Source: Hymenobacter psychrophilus
GTDB taxonomy: Bacteria; Bacteroidota; Bacteroidia; Cytophagales; Hymenobacteraceae
NCBI RefSeq assembly: GCF_900107135.1
Contig: NZ_FNOV01000006.1
Coordinates: 1 to 64,000, forward strand
Length of the DNA stretch: 64,000 nucleotides
Direction: 5' to 3'
Part shown: one piece after another, positions 1-9,111 of the stretch
Numbering within the stretch: the first letter of the stretch is position 1
Layout of the letters: each line of letters begins with the position of its first letter
The notes under the pieces: generated by a model
What the model was told of the DNA's origin: nothing
Database searches by the model: none
What the model saw: the letters and a program-made list of their open reading frames with translations, nothing else
Translations under genes and position numbers: made by a program

Positions 1-263
1 CGCAAATCGGCCATCATATGCTCAAAACAGCGGTTATCGCGCCAGCGTGCCCATTGCTGGTAGACCGCCGGCCAGGGCGGCAGGTCGTGGGGCAGATAGC
101 GCCAGCCGCAGCCCGTTTTAACCAGGTAGCGTAGGGCGTTGAACACGGCCCGGAGCGCGTGCTGCCGTTGCGGCGCGTCCTCACACACCAGGGCCAGATA
201 GGGCGCCACAAATGTCCATTCGTCATCCGTCACGTCGCTGGGGTAACTACTTCGCTGTGCCAT
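1..263 (-). CDS. IS5-family transposase, N-terminal part (runs off window)
   Basis: The minus-strand frame starting at the ATG at 263-261 reads MAQRSSYPSDVTDDEW and stays open to the window edge (87 codons). It contains the DUF4096-type N-terminal domain of IS5 transposases, including the characteristic GCGWRYLPHDLPPWPAVYQQ stretch followed by a W-x-x-W region. The catalytic DDE domain would lie outside the window. The start sits 35 nt inside the inferred end of the element, as expected for a compact IS. Whether the full transposase is intact cannot be judged. Confidence 0.85.
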   Translation of the reverse strand, partial: MAQRSSYPSDVTDDEWTFVAPYLALVCEDAPQRQHALRAVFNALRYLVKTGCGWRYLPHDLPPWPAVYQQWARWRDNRCFEHMMADL

Positions 264-298
264 ACCCCCAAATTACGCCACCAGTTCATAACAGGCTC
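1..298 (-). mobile_element. IS5-family insertion sequence, one end only
   Basis: The element enters from the left edge of the window. It carries the 5' part of an IS5-type transposase on the minus strand. Its outer end is inferred at about 298: read on the minus strand the terminus begins GAGCCTGTTATGAACTGG, which resembles terminal inverted repeats of IS5-family (IS427-like) elements. TA at 299-300 is a likely target duplication. The other end is outside the window, so neither the full length nor the matching repeat can be confirmed. Confidence 0.75.
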
Positions 299-299
299 T

Positions 300-1553
300 A
301 GTTTGCTCGATTCCGATGCAAAGGCGTTTGGCAATACGGCCACCGACTCGCGTAGCAATCTGAACATCGCCAGCGCGGGCTTGGTACTAACCCGGCGGCG
401 GCCCGATGGCGACGGCAGCGCATGGCGGGCGGGCTCGTTCGGACTGGGCATAACGCGTACCGCCAACTACAACCAGAACCTGCGCTACAGCGGCCGGCCG
501 GCACGTAACCAGAACATTTTTCAGCGCTTGGGCCAAGACCAGAACACAACCCTCGACGACCTCGCCTACGACACGTACCTGACCGAGCGCGACGACGAAG
601 GCACCTATGTTCCGGCTGATTTCTTTGACACCGGCGCTCTCGATCAAGGTGAAAGTATCCGCACCAGTGGCTCTACTACACAGTTCGATCTGGCGTACGG
701 CGCCAGTTACCTCGACAAATTATACATTGGGGCCGGTGTGGGGATTACCAGCGTGCGCTACAATAGCGAGAACATACTGACGGCCTCTGCCGTGAACCCC
801 AACGACCCGGCCAGTGCCTTCGAGTCGCTGACATTACGCGATGACATCAGAACTACCGGTGGCGGCGTCAACCTGCGGCTGGGCCTGATTTACCGGCCCA
901 TTGATGCCGTGCGCATTGGTGCTTCGATCCAGACGCCGACGTACATTCAATTCAACGAAACATACAACAGTTCGCTCCAGGCCCAATTTAACCGGCCGGT
1001 TGTAGTGGAGGGCCAGTCGTATCGGTCGCCCCGCTCGGCCGCCGACCCTAACCTAGTTCAGTACGCCCTGACCACGCCCTTTAAAGCAACCGGCGGCGTG
1101 GCGGTGGTCATTGGCAAGTATGGCTTTTTGAGTGGCGACGTGGAATACCTGGATTACTCTTCGTCGCGCATCAGCAACTACAACAACAACCGCTACGATT
1201 TCAGCTTCGACAACGACGATATCAAAGCGCTGCAGCAAAGTGCCGTAAACCTGCGGGTGGGTGGCGAGGCGCGGTTTGATGTTTTCCGGGCGCGGCTGGG
1301 CTTTGCCTACTACGGCGACCCATACCAAAACAGCAACTACGACCAGAGCCGTAAATACCTGACCGGAGGCGTGGGCGTGCGGCAGAATAATTTCTTCGTG
1401 GATGTGGCCGGCGTGTATGGTAAAGGCAACACGCTCTACACTCCCTATACCATCTACGGCACCGACGGCCGCCCTTCTGCAGTTGACACGCCCGTGGTAG
1501 AAGTGGCCGACAAGCAGTTCAACTTTACCGCTACGGCCGGCTTCCTGTTCTAG
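300..1553 (+). pseudogene. FadL/OmpP1-type outer-membrane transporter, 5' end lost to IS insertion
   Basis: About 417 codons remain of an outer-membrane beta-barrel of the OMPP1/FadL/TodX family, which imports hydrophobic compounds. Supporting marks are RLGLIYRPIDAVRIGASIQT followed by PTYIQF, alternating amphipathic strands throughout, and a C-terminus ending in Phe (TATAGFLF). Family members usually have about 450-500 residues with a signal peptide. Here the frame begins directly at the end of the IS (299-300), without a signal sequence or start of its own. An open frame extends upstream to 159, but that part is the antisense of the transposase. The missing 5' end presumably lies beyond the element. 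A precise IS excision could restore the gene. Confidence 0.75.
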
Positions 1554-1580
1554 GTTGCCGTTCGGCCCTCAGCTTCCGGC

Positions 1581-1663
1581 CCTTTGGCGGCGGCTTAATC
1601 CCTCGAAAGCCCGGTTTCCGTTGCGAAAGCCGGGCTTTCGAGGGATTAAGCCGCCGCCGAAGG
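1581..1663. terminator. Long hairpin between convergent genes
   Basis: Arms 1581-1614 and 1630-1663 (34 nt each) are complementary except at one position, around a 15-nt loop. The hairpin separates the broken porin gene from the minus-strand lipoprotein gene, so it can serve as a bidirectional terminator. There is no long T-run. Confidence 0.6.
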
Positions 1664-1671
1664 ACTACTTG

Positions 1672-2607
1672 CTACTTACCGACCCGCACCTGGACTACCA
1701 GCTGCCTTCTGTTGTTGGTGCCAATGCGCTGCACGCGCAGCAGACCGGCTTTGCCCTCGGGCGTGAGGAAAGCCAGCACCTGCCCCCGGCGCAATGGCCC
1801 GGTAGTGACGGGCCGGGCGAAGGCCGCGCCATTATCAAAGGCCGAGCGCAGTAGCGCAGAGGTACTGGCGCTCTGGAAGGCCACGCTATCGAGGGCAGTG
1901 CTACGGATTTGAGTGGCCCGACGCTGGAGCCAGCCGAGCTTCAGCGAATCGTCGGCGGGCACCGAGAGAATGGGAGCGGTAGTGGTTTTGTCGAGCCGGT
2001 AAACCAGATCGATGCGCTGCTGGTTGGCGGGTAGGTTGGGGCGCACCGAAAAGCCGGGCAGGGCCAGGCCCTCCCGCAGGGCCAGAAACCGGCGCGTATC
2101 GGGCACCTGCGCGCGCGGGCCATCGAGTGTAACGGTGTAGCTATGGTACACTGCCAGCGAGTCGGCCCGGGGCAGATACAGGCGCAGGCTGCGGGCACCT
2201 GTACGGCCCTGGGCATCTGATACCTCGTAGCGCCAGGTTTCGGCGCCAGCCGTGCTGCGGGTAGGCTGCGTGCTCTGGAAAACCAACTCACTAAGCGAAA
2301 AACCCGTGGAATCCAGGTAAACGATTTCTTCAGCCGGCAGCTTTCCACCCGTAAACTCGGAGTATAGCACCGGTGCGGGCTTGGGTTCGTAGTTTACCTT
2401 GATGATGAGGTGCTTCAGCGGGGTGTCGCCGTCGGCCTGCGCATACAGGCGGGTGGTTACGGTGTCGGCGGGCGTGCTAAGGCGGCGGGCGGTAGTCGTG
2501 AGGCGCGAGTCGCCCACGAACTGCACCCGTGGGCCGGCTTCCAGGGCCGGCTCGCAGGCCGCGGCCAGCGCCGGCAGGGCCAGCAGAAGTATCGAGCGAA
2601 AACGCAT
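1672..2607 (-). CDS. Hypothetical lipoprotein (311 aa)
   Basis: The product starts MRFRSILLLALPALAAACEP, a lipoprotein signal with the lipobox LAAAC (lipidated Cys18), so it should be anchored in the outer or inner membrane facing the periplasm. The remainder is rich in beta-strand patterns with a middle section (WRYEVSDAQGRTGARSLRLY) resembling an immunoglobulin-like fold. I do not recognise a family. The gene is monocistronic, bounded downstream by a long hairpin and upstream by a promoter-like element at 2696-2703. Confidence 0.75.
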   Translation of the reverse strand: MRFRSILLLALPALAAACEPALEAGPRVQFVGDSRLTTTARRLSTPADTVTTRLYAQADGDTPLKHLIIKVNYEPKPAPVLYSEFTGGKLPAEEIVYLDSTGFSLSELVFQSTQPTRSTAGAETWRYEVSDAQGRTGARSLRLYLPRADSLAVYHSYTVTLDGPRAQVPDTRRFLALREGLALPGFSVRPNLPANQQRIDLVYRLDKTTTAPILSVPADDSLKLGWLQRRATQIRSTALDSVAFQSASTSALLRSAFDNGAAFARPVTTGPLRRGQVLAFLTPEGKAGLLRVQRIGTNNRRQLVVQVRVGK

Positions 2608-2695
2608 AGTTTTTGGAGATGTTAGCTGACAACGGTCAGGATAATGGGCAGAAGGCTACTAGTTGTCAACTAAAAGCACGCAAGCCAACGGCCCG

Positions 2696-2703
2696 CAAAG
2701 ATA
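2696..2703 (-). promoter_or_regulatory. Bacteroidota -7 element TATCTTTG
   Basis: TATCTTTG on the minus strand matches TAnnTTTG. It would start transcription near 2690, some 80 nt before the lipoprotein gene ending at 1672. No TTG was found 19 nt upstream. Confidence 0.4.
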
Positions 2704-2776
2704 CGCCGGGTGCAACCTTGCGGCCCGCATTGGCTACCTTAACGCCAGAAACTGACTGACATTTTATTTTACCTGC

Positions 2777-5002
2777 ATGAACCTACGATTTCTGGGCTTG
2801 GCCCTGCTGCTGAACGCCGCCAGCCCCGTGCTGCTGCCCGCCACTGCCCCGGCGGCCTACGCCCAGCAAAAGCAGAATATCACCCTCGAAGACATCTGGC
2901 AGAAGGGCACGTTCGCCGCCAAATCGGTGGCCGGCTTCAACTGGATGAAGGACGGCCGCTATTATTCGTCGCTGGATAAGGGCAATCTGGTGCAGAACGA
3001 TGTGACGACCGGCCAGCCCGTGCAGACCATGGTGGCGGCGGCCGACCTGAAGCTGCCCGGCCAGACCCAGGCCCTGCCCGTGGACGGCTACAGCTTCAAC
3101 GCCGACGAAACCAAAATCCTGTTCAGTACCGCCACCGAATCGATTTACCGGCGCAGCAGCAAGTCGTACTTCTTTGTGTACGACCGTGCCGCCAAGCAAC
3201 TCGTGCCGCTGAGCGCGGGCGAGGGCAAGCAGCTGTACGCCACGTTTTCGCCCGACGGCAAGCGCGTGGCCTTCGTGCGCGACAACAACCTGTTCGTGAC
3301 CGAGCTGGCCACTATGCGCGAAACCGCCGTGACCACCGACGGGCAGATGAACAAAATCATCAACGGCGGCACCGACTGGGTGTACGAGGAAGAATTTGAG
3401 TTTGCCCAGGGCTTCCAATGGTCGCCCGATTCGCGGCAGGTGGCGTTTTACCGCTTCGATGAAAGCGCGGTGCCTGAGTACAACATGCAGGAATGGGGGC
3501 CGCTGTATCCGCAGGACAACAAGTTCAAGTACCCCAAGGCCGGCGAGAAGAACTCGACCGTGGGCATTTCGGTGTACGATGTGGCCGGCGCCCAGACCGT
3601 GAAGATGGACGTGGGCCCGGAGGCCGACCAGTACATTCCGCGTATCATCTGGACCAAAACGCCCAACCTGCTCAGCATCCGGCGCATGAACCGGCTGCAG
3701 AACCAGCTCGAAATCCTGCACGCCGACGCCCGCACCGGCAAAACCAGCGTGGTGCTGACCGATACCGACGCGGCCTACGTGGAAGTGAACGACGATTTGC
3801 GCTACCTCGAAGGCGGCAAGCAGTTCCTGTTCACGAGCGAAAAAGACGGCTACCGTCACCTGTATCTGTATGACATGAACGGCAAGCTGGCCCGCCAGCT
3901 CACCAAGGGCAACTGGGAAATTGCCAGCATTGAGGGTTTTAATGAGCAGAAGGGCGAGGTGTACTTCACGAGCACCGAGGAGTCGCCGCTGCAGCGCCAT
4001 CTGTACCGCATCAACCTGAAGGGCAAGAACAAAACCCGCCTGGGTGAAACCGGGGGCGGCAACGAATCGGTGAACCTGAGCCCCGACACCAAATACTACC
4101 TCAACTACCACTCGGAGGCCGGTTCGCCCTCGGTGGTTAGCCTGCGCAACGGCCAGGACGGCAAGCTGGTGAAGGTGCTGGAAGACAACGCCGCCCTGCG
4201 CCAGAAGCTCGCGCAGTACAACCTGGGCAAGCTGGAGTTCCTGAACTTCAAGACGGCCGAGGGCGTGGAGCTGAACGCCTCGGTGCTCAAGCCGGCCAAC
4301 TTCGACCCGGCCAAAAAGTACCCCGTGCTGATGTACGTGTACGGCGGACCCGGCTCGCAGACCGTGAAGGACGACGCCGGCGGGGGCATTGCCTTCACCA
4401 ACTACCTCTGGCACCAGCTGCTGGCCGAAAAGGGCTACATCATCGTGAGCGTGGACAACCGCGGCACGGGCGCGCGGGGCTCGGCTTTCAAGAAGAGTAC
4501 CTACGCCAACCTGGGCAAGCTCGAAACCCAGGACCAGGCCGCCGCGGCCCGCTACTTCGCCACGCTGCCCTACGTGGATAAAACCCGCGTGGGCATCTGG
4601 GGCTGGAGCTTCGGGGGCTACATGACGGCACTGGCCCTGACCAAGAACGCCGACGTGTTCAAGATGGGCATTTCGGTGGCCCCGGTGACCAACTGGCGCT
4701 ACTACGACTCGGTGTACACCGAGCGTTTTTTGAAAACGCCCCAGGAAAACCCCGGCGGCTACGACGAAAACTCGCCCGTGAAGTTTGCCGACCAGCTGAA
4801 GGGCAAGCTGCTGCTGGTGCACGGCACCGGCGACGACAACGTGCATTTCCAGAACTCGGTAGCTTTTGTTGATGCCATGGTACGGGCCGACAAGGACTTC
4901 CAGACGCTGTACTACCCCAACCGCAACCACGGCATTTATGGGGGCAACACCCGCCTGCACCTGTATCGGCAGATGACCAACTTCGTGCTGCAGAACCTGT
5001 AG
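2777..5002 (+). CDS. Dipeptidyl-peptidase IV-type serine peptidase (S9B)
   Basis: Secreted prolyl oligopeptidase-family enzyme that removes X-Pro dipeptides from peptide N-termini. A signal peptide covers residues 1-29 (cleavage after AYAQQ). The DPP IV beta-propeller domain follows to about residue 480, with the double-Glu substrate-binding motif DWVYEEEF (E204-E206). The C-terminal alpha/beta-hydrolase domain has the catalytic triad: Ser611 in GWSFGG, Asp686 in HGTGDDNVH and His718 in NRNHG. At 741 aa it has full family length. It is monocistronic, followed by a hairpin at 5030. Likely periplasmic or surface role in peptide use. Confidence 0.95.
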   Translation: MNLRFLGLALLLNAASPVLLPATAPAAYAQQKQNITLEDIWQKGTFAAKSVAGFNWMKDGRYYSSLDKGNLVQNDVTTGQPVQTMVAAADLKLPGQTQALPVDGYSFNADETKILFSTATESIYRRSSKSYFFVYDRAAKQLVPLSAGEGKQLYATFSPDGKRVAFVRDNNLFVTELATMRETAVTTDGQMNKIINGGTDWVYEEEFEFAQGFQWSPDSRQVAFYRFDESAVPEYNMQEWGPLYPQDNKFKYPKAGEKNSTVGISVYDVAGAQTVKMDVGPEADQYIPRIIWTKTPNLLSIRRMNRLQNQLEILHADARTGKTSVVLTDTDAAYVEVNDDLRYLEGGKQFLFTSEKDGYRHLYLYDMNGKLARQLTKGNWEIASIEGFNEQKGEVYFTSTEESPLQRHLYRINLKGKNKTRLGETGGGNESVNLSPDTKYYLNYHSEAGSPSVVSLRNGQDGKLVKVLEDNAALRQKLAQYNLGKLEFLNFKTAEGVELNASVLKPANFDPAKKYPVLMYVYGGPGSQTVKDDAGGGIAFTNYLWHQLLAEKGYIIVSVDNRGTGARGSAFKKSTYANLGKLETQDQAAAARYFATLPYVDKTRVGIWGWSFGGYMTALALTKNADVFKMGISVAPVTNWRYYDSVYTERFLKTPQENPGGYDENSPVKFADQLKGKLLLVHGTGDDNVHFQNSVAFVDAMVRADKDFQTLYYPNRNHGIYGGNTRLHLYRQMTNFVLQNL

Positions 5003-5029
5003 CAGCACCTGTAGCAGAGCTAAATAAGC

Positions 5030-5118
5030 CAATACCCCGGCGCCGACCGTCGGTTCGCTCAACAGCCCCAAGGCCTCGTTTAGCGAACCGGTGGCCGGCG
5101 TCGGGGTATTGCTTTTAG
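5030..5118 (+). terminator. Long imperfect hairpin with short T-run
   Basis: Arms 5030-5059 and 5082-5111 pair over 30 nt with four mismatches and are followed by CTTTTAG. It lies just after the peptidase gene and probably ends its transcript. Confidence 0.6.
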
Positions 5119-5227
5119 GGCGGGGAAGCAGCGCACCAACAGTAATTTAAATCTGGGTTAGCTACAAACTATGCCGGAAAAATGCGAATTTCGGCCACCT
5201 TCCGCTTTTTGCCGCGTACGCCTGTCC

Positions 5228-6673
5228 ATGTCATTTCGCTTTCTACGCTGCTTTTTCTTATTGCCATTGCTGGGTACTGGCCTGCTGGCCTGCCAGCCGG
5301 AGCAGCCGGCCGAAACGCCCGCCGGGCCTGCTACGGCCCCAGCCCTCGCCGACTCGCTGAACTACGACTCGCTTGACACGCCCCTGGCCGCTACGCCTAT
5401 GAAGCGCGATTGGCACCGGGTAGAGCGGCCTACGGCGCGACGGGCCCCGCTGGTGGTGTACCGCAGCTCGCGCCCGCCCCAGGACGAAACCCCGCCCCCG
5501 CCCGCCGAGCCGCGCCTGCAGGACCTGACGCTGCGCCCCAGCGAGTATTTTAAGATTGACCCCACCAAGGCTGCCGAGGTGCGAGGCCAGGAGGGAACGG
5601 TAGTGCGGTTTCCGGCCGGGGCGCTGGTTGATGCCCGCCAGCAGCCGGTAACCGGAACCGTGTGGGTGGAGCTGAAGGAGTGCTACTCGGGCCCTTCTAT
5701 GCTACTGTCGAATTTACTGACCGAAACCGAATCGGGGCGGCCGCTGGAACTGAGCGGCGCCGTGCTGGTGCGCGCCTCGGCCCAGGGCCGGCCGCTGGCG
5801 CTAGCCACGGGCCGCAATTTTCAGTTGGAGCTGAAGGGCCGCACCCGCGAAACCCCGCTGTTCTATGGCCAGGGCGGCCCCGATGGCGTAGTGCGCTGGG
5901 CCGCCGGTGAGGCGGCCCCTGCCGCCAGCCAAGTGCTCACCACGGCTCAGCGCATGCCCCGCTACGGCCAGGATATAGCCGATTTCAACAAGCTGATCCG
6001 TTACCCCCGCCAGGCCCAGGAAAACCAGACCGAAGGGGTGGTTTTCGCCTCGTTTGTGGTCGATGAAAGCGGGCGCATCCAGCAGCCGCGCATCCTGCGG
6101 GGCCTGGGCAACGGCTGCGACGAGGAAGTGCTGCGGGTGCTGCGCCAGACCTCGGGCCGCTGGACGCCCGGCCAGCAGGACGGCCGCTTCGTGAAGGTGA
6201 AGATGATGCTGCCCATCCGTTTCAAATTCCAGCCCGGCCAGGCCACTGCCCCCGATGCCCCCGAGCCTGCCGCCCCAATCGAAGTAGCCGACGTCGATGA
6301 AACCGAGGAAGACAGCGGCCTGGCCGCGGCACCCAATTCCCTGCAGCCCAGCCGACTGGGCTGGCTGGCGGCCGGCCGGGCCTGGGTAGGCAAAGCGGCC
6401 CCACTGTTTGTGCCCGCCTTCGTGGCCAACGCCGAAACGGCCGTGCGCCTGCTGGTGCCGGGTCGCCGGGTGGTGCTGGCCGCAGCACCGCAGCAGGGCG
6501 GCTATCAGTTTATGAACGCCCCGACGGGTGCCACCGTAGTGGGCCTGCGCTACGAAAATGGAGCCCCCTTCCTGGCCCGCCAGCCCACCCCCGCCGGGGC
6601 CCCGCCGGATACGCTACGCTTCCAGGAAACCACGCTGGCCGAGCTGGAAACTGCACTGTCGAAGCTGAACTAA
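5228..6673 (+). CDS. Lipoprotein with TonB C-terminal-type domain
   Basis: The ATG at 5228 is preferred over the in-frame ATG at 5171, because it gives a clean lipoprotein signal (MSFRFLRCFFLLPLLGTGLL, lipidated Cys next). The 481-aa product has a beta domain at about 110-230 (EGTVVRFPAGALVDARQQPV and following), as in many Bacteroidota lipoproteins that inspect or bind extracellular ligands. A TonB_C-like domain follows at about 245-340 (IRYPRQAQENQTEGVVFASF then VVDESGRI). It lacks the N-terminal membrane helix of true TonB, so it is probably not an ExbBD-driven energy transducer. Its function is unknown. Confidence 0.75.
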   Translation: MSFRFLRCFFLLPLLGTGLLACQPEQPAETPAGPATAPALADSLNYDSLDTPLAATPMKRDWHRVERPTARRAPLVVYRSSRPPQDETPPPPAEPRLQDLTLRPSEYFKIDPTKAAEVRGQEGTVVRFPAGALVDARQQPVTGTVWVELKECYSGPSMLLSNLLTETESGRPLELSGAVLVRASAQGRPLALATGRNFQLELKGRTRETPLFYGQGGPDGVVRWAAGEAAPAASQVLTTAQRMPRYGQDIADFNKLIRYPRQAQENQTEGVVFASFVVDESGRIQQPRILRGLGNGCDEEVLRVLRQTSGRWTPGQQDGRFVKVKMMLPIRFKFQPGQATAPDAPEPAAPIEVADVDETEEDSGLAAAPNSLQPSRLGWLAAGRAWVGKAAPLFVPAFVANAETAVRLLVPGRRVVLAAAPQQGGYQFMNAPTGATVVGLRYENGAPFLARQPTPAGAPPDTLRFQETTLAELETALSKLN

Positions 6674-6679
6674 GGGGGT

Positions 6680-7603
6680 TCAGCTTTCTTCCGACACAAT
6701 GTAGAGGGGCCGCTGGCGGACGTTGGCCGAGAGGCGCGAAATATACTCGCCGATAATACCCACTGCAATCAGCTGCACGCCGCCCAGGAACAGGATGCTC
6801 ACCATCAGCGAGGCCCAGCCGGGCTGGTAGTCGTGGCTGACGAGGCGGGCGTAGAGCGTGTAGAGCATCACAATAAAGGCAAGGCCTGATACCAGGAAGC
6901 CGCTAACGGTGGCCATTTTCAGGGGCACATCGGAGAAGGCCGTAATACCATCGAGGGCCAGCCGCAGCATTTTGCGGTAGGTGTAGCCGGTGGCCCCGCC
7001 GGCCCGCTCGGCCCGGTCGTACTCCAGGTAGGTCTGGCGGTAGCCAATCCACGAAATCTGGCCGCGGATAAACTTGTTCTGCTCCGGCATTTGGCGCAAC
7101 GCCTCCACCACCTTGCGCGACACCACCCGGAAGTCGCCCGTATCGACGGGAATGGAAATACTGGTAATACTGACCAGCAGCCGGTAGAATAGCTTGGCTG
7201 TTACCTTTTTGGCCACACTTTCCCCCTGGCGGCTCCGGCGCTTGGCGTACACCACCTCGAAACCCTCGCGCAGCTTCTGATACAGCGCCGGAATCAGCTC
7301 GGGCGGGTCCTGCAGGTCGGCATCAATAATCACCACGGCCTCACCTTTCGTCCGGTCGAGGCCGGCCGTCACGGCAATCTGGTGACCGAAGTTGCGGCTG
7401 AAATCCACATAATGCACCCGCTCGTCGCGGGCGGCCAACAGCCGGATCAGGGCCAGCGACTCATCGCGCGAGCCGTCGTTGATGAAGATAAACTCGTAGC
7501 CGCCGGGCAGCGCCATCGGGTCGAGCACCCCACACAGGCGCTCGTATAGCGCTCCAATGTTGGCTTCCTCGTTGTAGATGGGGATGATAACGGACAGATC
7601 CAC
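6680..7603 (-). CDS. GT2 glycosyltransferase, polyprenyl-phosphate type (GtrB/DPM1-like)
   Basis: The N-terminal GT-A domain begins MDLSVIIPIYNEEANI and contains the metal-binding DADLQDPPE motif. Two C-terminal membrane helices (about residues 230-253 and 263-290) match GtrB-type enzymes. These load a sugar from a nucleotide donor onto undecaprenyl phosphate at the inner membrane. The product would feed the GT-C transferases encoded further along. A methyltransferase gene lies 29 nt upstream on the same strand, suggesting co-transcription. Its 307 aa is normal for the family. The sugar cannot be read from the sequence. Confidence 0.9.
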   Translation of the reverse strand: MDLSVIIPIYNEEANIGALYERLCGVLDPMALPGGYEFIFINDGSRDESLALIRLLAARDERVHYVDFSRNFGHQIAVTAGLDRTKGEAVVIIDADLQDPPELIPALYQKLREGFEVVYAKRRSRQGESVAKKVTAKLFYRLLVSITSISIPVDTGDFRVVSRKVVEALRQMPEQNKFIRGQISWIGYRQTYLEYDRAERAGGATGYTYRKMLRLALDGITAFSDVPLKMATVSGFLVSGLAFIVMLYTLYARLVSHDYQPGWASLMVSILFLGGVQLIAVGIIGEYISRLSANVRQRPLYIVSEES

Positions 7604-7632
7604 GGCGGGAGAAGATGATGGAATGATAGACC

Positions 7633-8367
7633 CTATTCTGCTGCCGTGGCGCTGGCAAATACACTGACCCCAAACGGCACCGGCAGTTTTTTACTGAGCC
7701 GGTTTTCCAGCTTCAGCAGGTTCAGCAGCAGGTTGTTGGTGGTGGGCGGCAGCGTCAGCAGGTCGCCCTGGGGGCGGGGGGGCAACACGCGCTGCAACAG
7801 CCGCACGGCGGCCGTAGGGAAGTAGAGCAGATTGTTCCAGAAGCTCAGGTGCTGTACCCGGAAACCGTTGGTTTGCAGGGCCTCGCGCAGGTGGCGGCGC
7901 GAGTAGCGGCGGAAGTGGTGGTTCACCACATCGTGCTGGCTCCAGAGGTAGGCATGGGCCGGCACGAACACCAGCAGCTGCCCGCCGGGTCGCAGCACCC
8001 GCCGCCACTCCTTCAGCGCCGCGTGCTCATCGGCAATGTGCTCGAGCACATCGGAGGCAATTACCAGGTCGAAGGACTGGTCGGGGAAGTCGAGGCGGGC
8101 CCCGTCCATGACGTGCACGTCGGGCAGGCCCCGCTCCTGGGCCAGCGCAATGGCCGGCTCGCTCACATCAATTCCCGTTACCTGCGCGTAGCCTGCTTCG
8201 CGCAACTGCCGCAGCAGCGGCCCGCCCGAGCAGCCAATTTCCAGCACCGCGGCCGAACGCGGCAGCTGCAACTGCGCAATCAGCTCCCATACCATGTGGC
8301 GGCGGCCCGCAAACCACCAGTTCTGCTCTTCCAGGCTGTGGTACTGGGCTTCGTATTGCTTGTCCAT
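7633..8367 (-). CDS. Class I SAM-dependent methyltransferase
   Basis: The 244-aa protein has the SAM-binding motif VLEIGCSGGPL near residue 40, the acidic ribose-binding residue in GIDVSEPAI, and the motif FDLVIASDVLEHI. This order is typical of Methyltransf_11/23 enzymes acting on small molecules, lipids or sugars. It sits immediately upstream of the GtrB-like gene, so modification of a glycan or polyprenyl intermediate is plausible but not shown. The substrate is unknown. Confidence 0.85.
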   Translation of the reverse strand: MDKQYEAQYHSLEEQNWWFAGRRHMVWELIAQLQLPRSAAVLEIGCSGGPLLRQLREAGYAQVTGIDVSEPAIALAQERGLPDVHVMDGARLDFPDQSFDLVIASDVLEHIADEHAALKEWRRVLRPGGQLLVFVPAHAYLWSQHDVVNHHFRRYSRRHLREALQTNGFRVQHLSFWNNLLYFPTAAVRLLQRVLPPRPQGDLLTLPPTTNNLLLNLLKLENRLSKKLPVPFGVSVFASATAAE

Positions 8368-8433
8368 TAGGAAGTATTCAGGGGAAATATGGCAGAATTG
8401 ACGGCTGGTCTGCCGTTAGTCCTAGTACTTCGG

Positions 8434-8441
8434 CAAAGATA
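8434..8441 (-). promoter_or_regulatory. Bacteroidota -7 element TATCTTTG
   Basis: TATCTTTG on the minus strand about 67 nt before the methyltransferase start. It could drive the methyltransferase-GT2 pair. Confidence 0.4.
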
Positions 8442-8542
8442 GGCCCCAAGAGAAGAAGGCAGTAACTGCTTAGGCAGCAAAGCTTTTCTTCATTATCCTG
8501 TAATCAGGCAACTCTGAGCCAGCGCCTGATGGCTCAGAGCTG

Positions 8543-9076
8543 CTACTCAGCAACGATTTTCAGGTCGTCAAGATAAGCCGGCTCGCCCGCGTTGTTTGCC
8601 CACAGGTAAACGGACATTTTGTGGTCGTAGCTTACGTTTTCGGGCAGTGTTATTTCTTTTGTAAACTTCTGCCATTGACCAGATTTCTCCACAACGCTGG
8701 CTAATTTGATGGGCTCCCAAATAATCTTATCATCGTTTTGTTTGGGGTCGGTGATTTGAAATACCAAGGAGGCCGAATTATTAATTTTAGGCAGATACAC
8801 CCAACCATTAATAGTCACCTTGTGCATTTTCGTACCACTCAAAGTGCCGAGCAGGCTGGAGAAAGTAAGCCCGTATTCTACTCCCGGACCTACTTTAATC
8901 GAATGAGTACCCGAATGGGCTTGTTCGCGGTTGAGTGAAGGGGTCTCCGGAATCCAACCTTGCAGGGAATCAAAATCATTCTGAACGATAACGCCCTCCT
9001 CTGTTTTCTGAGTAGAATTTTCGCCGCAAGCGGTGAGCATACCTGCGAGCGAAAGAATGCCAAGAATTTTTTTCAT
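8543..9076 (-). CDS. Small lipoprotein with jelly-roll-like domain
   Basis: The signal MKKILGILSLAGMLTACGEN has its lipobox at LTAC. The mature part looks like a carbohydrate-binding-type jelly roll: INGWVYLP, then GQWQKFTKEITLP, ending AYLDDLKIV. The same landmarks recur in the lipoprotein at 15398-15949 and in the C-terminus of the protein at 10903-13278. It lies 35 nt downstream of a GT-C membrane transferase gene on the same strand. The DNA is AT-rich, unlike the surroundings, suggesting the pair was acquired together. Function unknown; glycan binding is an inference. Confidence 0.75.
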   Translation of the reverse strand: MKKILGILSLAGMLTACGENSTQKTEEGVIVQNDFDSLQGWIPETPSLNREQAHSGTHSIKVGPGVEYGLTFSSLLGTLSGTKMHKVTINGWVYLPKINNSASLVFQITDPKQNDDKIIWEPIKLASVVEKSGQWQKFTKEITLPENVSYDHKMSVYLWANNAGEPAYLDDLKIVAE

Positions 9077-9111
9077 GGATACAACTTATGAGTGAGTAGA
9101 AGAATTTACCG

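Noticed and set aside
2783..5071. A 762-codon open frame on the strand opposite the DPP IV-type peptidase
   Set aside because: It is an antisense shadow caused by GC-rich codon bias. Its translation is Val/Gly/His-rich without motifs, while the plus frame has a full catalytic triad.
5228..6673. Calling this gene tonB
   Set aside because: The TonB_C-like domain is present, but the lipoprotein signal replaces the inner-membrane helix that TonB needs to contact ExbB/ExbD.
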